Part shown: positions 7,262-13,778 of the stretch, in pieces
How positions within the stretch are numbered: position 1 is the stretch's first letter
Layout of the letters: every line of letters begins with the position of its first letter
DNA from: Phoronis ovalis
Taxonomy: Eukaryota > Phoronida > Phoronidae
DNA: 13,778 nucleotides
NCBI GenBank assembly: GCA_028565635.1
Contig: JAOXYB010036162.1
Coordinates: forward strand, 1 to 13,778
Direction of reading: 5' to 3'
Notes under the pieces: model-generated
Databases searched by the model: none
Told to the model about the DNA's origin: nothing
Seen by the model: the letters and a program-made list of their open reading frames with translations, nothing else
Translations under genes and position numbers: made by a program

Positions 7262-7850
7262 CTGCATTAATTACATTGTTTTCACACAATATACAAGTTT
7301 TCTGAAACTTTAACATTGATGCTGTATATGTCATGATGGCATTTTTAGACTTGTATGTGCAAAGTATGAAATTTAATCAATGTCTTATGACACCACATAA
7401 AAATCATAAGGTACATCCTACCGGAAAATCCAGTGGATCTAAATTCGAGCTAACTATGTTTTAAGAAGGAAATGATATTACCATGATTTGTTATGACCAA
7501 ATTGTAAATACTGTGAATAATTTTTAAATTATAATTAATGTTTAAAAGTATTTTTTTATTTGCTAAAAAACTTAATTGGTTATACAACCACAATCCCTGG
7601 TGCAATTTAAAAATAGTCCATAACAAATGTTGGGAGTATTGTTTACTTGTTAAAAATATAGTTAGCACAAATTTCGATCCACCAGGTTTGCCCATAGGAT
7701 GTACTTAATGATTTTCATAGGATGTCATTAAATGCTAATTACATTTCATACATTTCACAAAATACTTTGAAAATACCTATATGACATACCTTGAAAGTTA
7801 AAGTTTCAGAAAACATCTATTTCGTGTGAAAAAAAAAATGTAATGCATGT
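7262..7850. mobile_element. Long imperfect inverted repeat (fold-back element, ~590 bases)
   Basis: The left arm (about 7262-7501) is the reverse complement of the right arm (about 7608-7850), with mismatches and small gaps. Paired blocks include TTTTCTGAAACTTTAA, AAAATCAT(A)AAG(G)TACATCCTA, TGGATC(T/G)AAATT, GCTAACTAT and ATTTGTTATG. The AT-rich loop is about 106 bases. No transposase ORF is present. A half copy remains in copy 1 (4490-4633), so the element was already in the unit before duplication and copy 1 lost the rest. Confidence 0.75.
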
Positions 7851-8133
7851 ATTTAGTGTTGCTCCTATAAGGGAGCAAGATTATTGGTTTTTGTATGCTT
7901 TCCTTCTTTCTTCCAATGTGTGACATCCCCAGAGTAGGCTATTGCTGACCTTTTCTGGTCAAAAGATCATTTGGAGGTCCAAGATCAAATTTCTAAAATT
8001 GCTTAAAATGTTCCAAAATTATGGCATCAAGTTATACCAAAGTAATTTGATGACCTTTGAGCATATTTCCGTGCTAAAAGTAATTTATTGATCTTCCAAT
8101 TTTCACTAAGATATATCTCGAAGACAGTTAGAG

Positions 8134-8614
8134 ATCTGTCTGATCTATCCGTTAGTGTTCCGTACCTTCTCAACTAACATCTGGGCTTAACCATAGTCAA
8201 TTTTTGTTACATTCCTTCAATTTAACAAGAGCGAAATAATTATGTCACTAATATTTTGCCAACTGAGATAAGCCTTTCTCTCTGCGTGATCCAGCATCGC
8301 CTACCACATCTGTTCTATCATTATGTCTCATTTTGAATAGGTATCGCTGGGGAGTTTGCATTTTGCTTAGTGAAATATAGATAAACTCTGGCAGCACAGC
8401 ATGTGTGTGATCGACGTACCTGCTTAGTCCACTGTTATACCTATTACTGTAAGGTGCAATTTGATTGGTGTCAAGACTTTTGTGACACTTTATATAGAAA
8501 TAAAGGAATTAGCGTTCTTCTGCTTTCGAGATAATAAACAAAATTTGACTATGGCTAAGCCCAGACATTAGTTGAGAGGGTTCGGAACACTAACGGAAGG
8601 ATTTATTCTGACTG
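8134..8614. mobile_element. Fold-back MITE with GTTAGAG target duplication (481 bases)
   Basis: Terminal inverted repeats of about 80 bases: left 8134 onward (TCCGTTAGTGTTCCGTACC, CTCAACTAACATCTGGGCTT) and right, ending 8614, whose reverse complement has TCCGTTAGTGTTCCGAACC, CTCAACTAATGTCTGGGCTT. Flanks are GTTAGAG at 8127-8133 and 8615-8621; adding one base gives AGTTAGAG and GGTTAGAG, an imperfect 8. Neighbouring R units show the uninterrupted text (GAAGACAGTT...TACTTGAAGTGTGTCATCC), supporting insertion at this point. No ORF is present. A 7-8 base duplication would suit a hAT-type element, but the ends are not diagnostic. Confidence 0.85.
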
Positions 8615-8670
8615 GTTAGAGTTATTGATATGGTACTTGACATGTGACATCCCTATTGTGGACCTTGGGG

Positions 8671-8683
8671 AGGTCAAAGGTCA
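8671..8683 (+). promoter_or_regulatory. Perfect DR1 (AGGTCAAAGGTCA) inside repeat R
   Basis: Two AGGTCA half-sites separated by one base match the consensus for RXR-type nuclear-receptor heterodimers and HNF4. It lies in an intronic repeat, so chance or repeat-driven origin is likely. Included because it is exact. Confidence 0.25.
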
Positions 8684-9119
8684 AATTTTTAAAATTGATG
8701 TTAAAAAATGATGGTATCAAGTTACAACGAAGTAATTTTGATGACCTTTGATCTTTTATTTGTTTGGCATCTTTTCAATTAATTTCTTGATCTTCCAATT
8801 TTCACTAATTAAAGTTATATCTTGAAGACAGTTCCAGTTTTGGAATTTGTACTTGAAGTGTGTCATCCATAGGGTAGATCATTGTAGACCTTGGGGTCAA
8901 AAGGTCATTTGGAGGACAAAGGTTAAATTTCTAAACTTGCTCGAAATATTCTAAACTGATGGTATTAAGTTATAAAACTGTCATTTTGATGACCTTTGAG
9001 AAATTTAGGTATTAAAAAGGTGAAATTAATTTTAAGCATTTTTTCAATTAATTTTATGGAGGAACCTTGTAACATGTAGTTCAACAGGCTTATAATTTGA
9101 TATATGACTGTCTCAGAGT

Positions 9120-9350
9120 CGGGAGAGTTGAACTTGAGGTCAAGATATCACATAGAGGTCATCTAGAGGTCAACAGTTCAAAATCACAAAATGGCATAAC
9201 ATTTTCCGAACAGCTTTTAAAGGTCATCAAAAGGTCAAGGGGGGCATTTTGAGGTCAAAAGTCCCAAAAGCAATGAATTTGTAATTTGCTGAAAAGTTCA
9301 AAAATGATTTTGAAAGATCATTTAAGAGGTCATGTAATGCTCACAAAAAA
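9120..9350 (+). repeat. AGGTCA-rich block before the full ZU5 exon
   Basis: This is the copy 2 counterpart of 5640-5870, with the same order of GAGGTCAAG, GAGGTCATCTAGAGGTCAAC, AAGGTCATCAAAAGGTCAAGG and GAGGTCATGTAATG. It ends about 50 bases before the ZU5 acceptor. Confidence 0.6.
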
Positions 9351-9405
9351 CAATAGAAGCAACCCTGCCTTTGCAAAAAGGTTATCTTGTTATTTATGAT
9401 TTCAG

Positions 9406-10241
9406 TATGGACATCTGAGCAGATAGGTCCAGATGGGGGAGAGCTGAATTGTGACAATGTTACTATAACAGTTGACAAAGGTAGCATCATGAATATAGTT
9501 CACTTACAACTCAACACAATTGACACATCAGAGCTTCTAAAAAGAATGACAACAAAGAACTACAACCAACATTTAATAGTAGCACCAGTAAGCATTTGTG
9601 TAAAGCCTCATGTAGAATTTCTAAAACCAGCTACTATAAAATTAAAGTTAGATGACAGTCTTAAGTTTCCTGGATCATGGTTCATATTCCAGAAAGACAA
9701 AGTTGGTGAATGGATAGACATATCAAATGTTTGTGCACCTACTGAAAGTGATGGATGTCTAGTATACAAATGTACTCATTTCTGTGAACATTTATTTATA
9801 AAACAGAGAGCTGATGGATTGACTGTACTGCGTAACTGGATTATATATTTTTGCAACTGGCTTGGAAATAAGGTATTTGATTGTAGATTCTGTTATTCAT
9901 GTAAACGAACAACAAGTAAACAAGTAGAAGTATCAGTTGAGTGCCACTGCCCTAACATTTCCCCTAAAACTCATATGTGTACAAGCAATGAGAGCCATGA
10001 ACTAGTTCAAGGAATGGAAATACAGTGCAAGCTTAAGAGCACCAATACAATAACTGAAGCTGTTGCTATAAATCATAGAACTTGTAGAAACGATTTACAA
10101 ACTATAGCCGTAGATTTAGTCAGCTGTTCAAAGCATTATGAAGATATTTTAACTATGACAACATGGGATCCAATTACCCAACAAACAGTTAACTTGTGCA
10201 GAATTACTGTAAAAGAACCAGATTCACCCCAATCAAAAGAG
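9406..10241 (+). CDS. ZU5-domain exon with Cys-rich UPA-like tail
   Basis: The exon lies between acceptor TTTATGATTTCAG (ending 9405) and donor AAAGAG|GTAAGT (GT at 10242): 836 bases, start phase 1, end phase 0, 278 full codons. Counting the split codon as 1, residues 2-132 form a ZU5 domain: IGPDGGEL (7-14), VTITVDKGSI (19-28) where the family has V-x-L-x-I-P-x-G-A, PVSICVKPH...LKPATIKLKL (61-82), GEWIDI (101-106) and the closing KCTHFCEHLFI (122-132), like the family's HFS-F-x-L end. Residues 133-279 are rich in Cys and strands (VFDCRFCYSCKRT, VEVSVECHCPN, MEIQCKLKS) and end VNLCRITVKE; their place and length suit a UPA domain, as in UNC5, PIDD and ankyrin, but this is a guess. There is no signal peptide or membrane helix, so a cytoplasmic scaffold or adaptor is likely. 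A death domain may follow outside the window. Without splicing, the frame ends 13 codons into the intron. Confidence 0.9.
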
Positions 10242-10283
10242 GTAAGTATAACTGATTTAATTTTCACCTTCACTGTTCTGTAA

Positions 10284-10609
10284 GTTTACACTTTCTTGTG
10301 AGCTATATTATATGACTGACAGTCATTACAAAATACGTTTTAAGCTAGACAGGAAAAACAGTTCAGGAGCATAATGACTATAAACAAGAATGAGAACAAA
10401 ATTCACAAAATAACTTTTTTAATATAGTTATTCATTCATTGGTTCATTTAGGTGTATTAATGGTCACAGTGGTCCAACGACCACATATTTTATTTAGTAA
10501 ATTAAATGAAAAGCAATACATAATCAGATTTAATATTTGGTCGGCAAAACGTTAGATAATTTTAATAAGAAAAAAGGCCAGAACAAGGTTTGTTTTTGCA
10601 TACAGATGC
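10284..10609. other. Intron start without recognisable features
   Basis: AT-rich intron sequence. A small perfect stem, GTGGTC-CAAC-GACCAC, lies near 10470-10485. Nothing else can be supported. Confidence 0.5.
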
Positions 10610-11800
10610 CCATCACACATGAAGTAGTTTTTGTAAGTTTTAAAGCAATCTCTCTGTATATCAGAGTTTTCAGGATCTGAGCAAAAACAACTTGACAATG
10701 TGTATGGAAGTTGGCCTACCTTTCAAGGTCATTCTAAAATACCACCTAGCCATTAGTTCCTGCCTTTAAATGATGCAAAAACATTTTTGATGACTGCTAT
10801 AAAAGTGCTGAATTTTCAGATCACTGTTTGACTCCTTTTCAAAGTCATTCTGAAATATTATCTATAACGCCTGCCCAGCTTCTTAAAACCACCTTCGTTT
10901 GCAGCTATTGAGGTACCATGCCAGGAAGCAGTATATTAACTTTCTGATTTAAAATGATCTGTATATATAACATAATTTTCAAGATATTTGGGAAAACTGC
11001 TTGAAGGTGGCAAAAACAAAATGTCGCAGTTTTGGGTTGCTGTTTGACCCACTTTTCAATGTCATTCTAAAACTTCACCTAGCCTTTAAAATCACCTTCA
11101 CACTGTACAGGCAATCCTTCATCTTTACGGCTACAGACATACCATGACTTACTGCCTAGGGAACCAACATGGCTGCCAGTCAGTCATATTGAAGGTGAAT
11201 CAAGTCAAAATTGTATTTTGGTTTTACATTTTAACCTATATTTATGCTGTACCAAATATGAAACTGATCCAATAAAAAGTAATTAAGCTATTATTATCTA
11301 TGGGAAAATATATGGCCACCAGTTAGCCATGTTGAAAGTGATCTAGGTCAAGTTCAAACTATATTTTGATCTCCAGTTATTTTGTGAATTATAATGATTT
11401 CTCTATGCATCAGAGTTTTCAAGATCAGTGTAAATACAGTTTTCACAACTGCAGAAATGCCAAATTTTCAGATCAACTATTGACCCACTTTCCAAGATTG
11501 TTTGAAAATATTACTTATCCTATGATGCCTGCCAATCTCTGGCCTTGTTAAAACCAGCTTCGAATGATCCCTACAGCGATTGCTGTCATAGACGTACCAT
11601 GATATGCTCCATCGGGAACAAACATGGTCACCAATCAGCCTTATTGGAAGCAATCAAGGTCAAGCTTATATTCCACCTGTACTTTGACCTATGCTTACCC
11701 AGTGCCAAATAATTTATAAAAATGATTGGATAAAAACTGAAGCTGTTATTGTGAGACAAAGAAAAGATCACATACAAAATTACTATATGTCCATCCCTAG
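10610..11800 (+). repeat. Family S repeat units in the intron after the ZU5 exon
   Basis: About three diverged units with the landmarks seen at 106-690: AAGGTCATTCTAAAAT at about 10726 and a variant near 11057, CATCAGAGTTTTCA(A/G)GATC near 10655 and 11410, GGGAACAAACATGG at 11609, TCAAGGTCAA near 11655, and a GGATAAAAACTGAAGCTGTTATTGTGAGAC block near 11726. Units are longer here (up to about 456 bases) than at 12590-13645. Confidence 0.7.
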
Positions 11801-11859
11801 TGATGTGCACAAGAAATGTATCTCAATACTAATTTGACAATTTTTCTTTTCATTTGTAG

Positions 11860-11908
11860 GAGAATGGTGAAACTAAAGTTGTTAGCATAAACAACAATAT
11901 AGAACCAG
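11860..11908 (+). CDS. Short internal exon (49 bases) after the ZU5 exon
   Basis: A long pyrimidine tract and TTTGTAG end at 11859; the donor is CCAG|GTAGTA (GT at 11909). Start phase 0 agrees with the end of the ZU5 exon, and it ends in phase 1. It encodes ENGETKVVSINNNIEP plus one base, a polar linker. No domain is visible; it would connect the ZU5/UPA part to whatever lies to the right of the window. The call rests on splice-site quality, matching phase and its lying in a gap between S repeats. Confidence 0.6.
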
Positions 11909-12589
11909 GTAGTAATTGTGTTATAAACAAATACTTTCACAATTAACTACTTTTTAATAGAATAGAAAGTGAGTTATTCTTAATCATGTATGGTATGTTT
12001 TTTGATGGCACTGTACATGTCTGTCCACTATATTATACAACTAACAATGAACATACTTTAAATATACACAAGGCCGTAACTACTTTTTTGCATTTAAGGG
12101 GGCGAGACCCATTCGGGTCAAGTTATTAATACTATACTGATTCAAATTTTGGGCAGTTTAATAAAAAATAAACTAATAAAAGTATACATTTTTGAAAAGG
12201 TATTAACTTAAGGATTACGAAAAATCATTTTACTTATCTGTCACACGATTATGTAATTTAGTAAGGGGCAGTTTAGGGTAAAAACTCAAAACTTCAGACA
12301 AATACAAGTTCAACACCCATGCAGATGTTAACCTGAAATTTGGCCAAATTTAACTTCCAACAGAGAACTCTAATAATGTTCAGACTGTTTTCTGCATATT
12401 ATTATTGTAATATCTTTATATATTAAGCTCTGGCTGTATAATATTATACATATGAACAGTTAGACATTTTAGTTAATATATGCAATTGCATTATATGCAG
12501 AACATAAGGATTTGATACTGGGTAAATATTTTGATACTGAGTAAAGAAATTGGTTAAACCTTGGAAGTGACCCAGGTCAAAATGACATT
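11909..12589. other. Intron stretch without a recognisable gene
   Basis: AT-rich. AAGGCCGTAACTAC and AAGGGGGCGAGACCC at about 12071-12110 resemble the end of a common short non-autonomous element but no partner end was found. TTTTGATACTG(G/A)GTAAA is directly repeated at about 12508-12546. GTATAATATTATAC near 12436 is an AT palindrome. Confidence 0.4.
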
Positions 12590-13645
12590 TGACCTTTAAT
12601 ATCACCCTGTATCAAATATAAAGCTTACTGGATAAAAACTGAAACAAATATACTTGTGAGACAAGGAAATGATATGCACAATGAAAAATTTCAAAAATTC
12701 AGATCGGCAATTGTCTCACTTTCCAAGGACATTCTAAAATCCCATCTAGTCTAGTACATCCATGCACCTGTGCTGTGGCTTTCATAAGTCCATCTTCAAA
12801 TTGTTCAGTCGGCTATGTTGGAATTAATCGAGGTCAAATTTATAACCGACCTGTAGTTATGCTGTATCACATATGAACCTGATCTAATAAAAACTAAAGC
12901 AGTTATTGCATTTGACCTACTTTTCAAGGTCATTCTAAAAGGACACCAAGCCTAATACACTTTGAATCGTCCAGTTAAAGTTTTGTCTTTCTGGAAAGTG
13001 GCGCAATATGAAGTGCTCTCTTGGGAACAAACATAGCAACCATATAATCTGGGTCAAAATTACAACTCACCTATACCATGACATGTACCAACTCTGTACC
13101 GAATATGAAGCTGATTGGATAAAAACTGAAGCTGTTGTTGCGACGTACATCTCGAGAACAGACATGCGTGCAGGTCGTGAATCCACCTTTGAATTGTCCA
13201 GTCAACGCTTAGTCTTTCTCAAACATGGCGCTACATGACATGCCCTCTTGGGAACAAACATGGTCACCACTTGGCCATATTACAAGTAATCAGGGTTATA
13301 AATATAACGGACCCGTACTTTTACCAGTATTTACCCTGCACTAAATATGAAGCTGATTGGATAAAAACTGGTCTGGGTCATTCTAAAATATCACCTAACC
13401 TACCTAGTACCCCCACAAACCTATAGCCTTGCTGAATCCACCTACAAATTGTCCAATCAATTATGACATACCATCTTGAGAACAAACAAGGCCACCAGTT
13501 GGCCATCTTGCAAGTGATCAAGGTCAAAATTGAAATCCACCTGTACTTTGACCTGTATTTACCCTGTAACAAATATGAAGCTGATCGGATCAAAGCTGAA
13601 GCAGTTATGATAAAACAAACAAGACATTTGTCATGTCTAATGCCC
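12590..13645 (+). repeat. Head-to-tail array of family S units
   Basis: About four to five units with a period of 227-256 bases. The anchor CTGTA.C..ATATGAAGCTGAT(C/T)GGAT(A)AAAACTGAAGC recurs at about 12604, 12860, 13092, 13334 and 13561, and GGGAACAAACATGG or variants at 13023, 13249 and 13479. Units are shorter than those at 106-690 (313 bases), mostly by internal loss. ORFs seen across them (13008-13426) repeat LGNKH and KYEADWIKT because the DNA repeats, and they lack codon-like conservation. Confidence 0.8.
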
Positions 13646-13778
13646 ATCCAATGTGTAGGATATTTGTTTAACATTATTGGTTTTTTACATCATGCATTAT
13701 TATCTGGTTTATCATTGTGGGGTACTCTTATTCAAAATGACTGTTTCTGCTGTCTGATGCGTTACCCCCGGGGGAGAA
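13646..13778. other. Right edge, nothing recognised
   Basis: Unique sequence ending in a CCCCCGGGGG palindrome (13765-13774). No exon or repeat can be supported. Confidence 0.4.

Larger units (their letters stand above)
7915..9060 (+). repeat. Intronic repeat family R, copy 2 array
   Basis: About three units of ~200-285 bases, at roughly 7915-8133, 8622-8850 and 8851-9060, the first and second separated by the insertion at 8134-8614. The landmarks are as in copy 1 (GTAATTTATTGATCTTCCAATTTTCACTAA, TGATGACCTTTGA, TGTGTCATCC..AGGGTAGAT). All face the same way. Confidence 0.75.
6020..9509 (+). repeat. Tandem duplication, copy 2
   Basis: This is the second copy of the unit: antisense ORF (open), coiled-coil exon B, inverted-repeat element, family R array, AGGTCA-rich block, ZU5 exon start. 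After 9509 the ZU5 exon simply continues, as expected of the original right side. It is longer than copy 1 partly because of the 481-base insertion at 8134-8614, one further R unit and the complete inverted repeat. Confidence 0.9.

Noticed and set aside
7450-7695. 81-codon antisense ORF
   Set aside because: It lies inside the AT-rich loop and arms of the inverted repeat, with composition expected from that DNA.
13008-13426. Two adjoining + strand ORFs with repeated LGNKH and KYEADWIKT
   Set aside because: They follow the family S DNA period. Other units of the family have stops or shifts at the same points, so the peptide repeat is a by-product of the DNA repeat.
13765-13774. Perfect palindrome CCCCCGGGGG at the right edge
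   Set aside because: Too short and simple to carry meaning alone, and cut off by the window end.
1-13778. CRISPR array, tRNA or rRNA genes, bacterial operon or phage features
   Set aside because: No regularly spaced short repeats with unique spacers, no tRNA-like cloverleaf noticed, and the splice-site structure is eukaryotic.

Overview
The window looks like nuclear DNA of a marine invertebrate animal. It is AT-rich, has no compact gene layout, and carries short exons with GT-AG borders, long introns full of repeats, dead LINE ends and several fold-back (MITE-like) elements. I cannot fix the phylum. Introns rich in AGGTCA-type repeats and many ZU5-domain genes fit hemichordates, cephalochordates or molluscs, but that is an impression and not a measurement.

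The main gene is on the + strand and runs through both its own repeats and the right edge. Four exons fit together in phase: a Glu/Gln/Lys-rich coiled-coil exon (4050-4304), a second paralogous coiled-coil exon (6818-7039), a large exon with a clear ZU5 domain and a Cys-rich, possibly UPA-like tail (9406-10241), and a 49-base exon (11860-11908). Joined, they are open for 454 codons. The start codon and last exons lie outside the window or are unrecognised. ZU5 occurs in ankyrins, UNC5 receptors and PIDD-type signalling proteins, so a cytoplasmic scaffold or death-domain-type adaptor is plausible but unproven.

The central structure is a tandem duplication. Copy 1 (3265-6019) and copy 2 (6020-9509) contain the same parts in the same order: a small antisense ORF, a coiled-coil exon, an AGGTCA-rich repeated intron, and the start of the ZU5 exon. 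The join at 6015-6019 shows 5 bases of microhomology. It cuts the first ZU5 exon to about a third of a ZU5 domain and brings in a stop codon. The acceptor and reading phase of that broken exon are kept, so it could act as a poison exon. The antisense ORF is open for 170 codons in copy 2 but has several frameshifts in copy 1.

Layout: 1-105 LINE tail; 106-690 two units of a dispersed ~230-460 base repeat (family S); 817-859 CA-rich microsatellite; 1325-1564 antisense LINE end; 2122-2206 22-base tandem repeats; 3265-6019 duplication copy 1, with a hairpin element at 4634-4815; 6020-9509 copy 2, with a ~590-base inverted repeat (7262-7850) and a 481-base fold-back insertion (8134-8614); 9406-10241 full ZU5 exon; 10610-11800 and 12590-13645 more family S units on either side of the 49-base exon.
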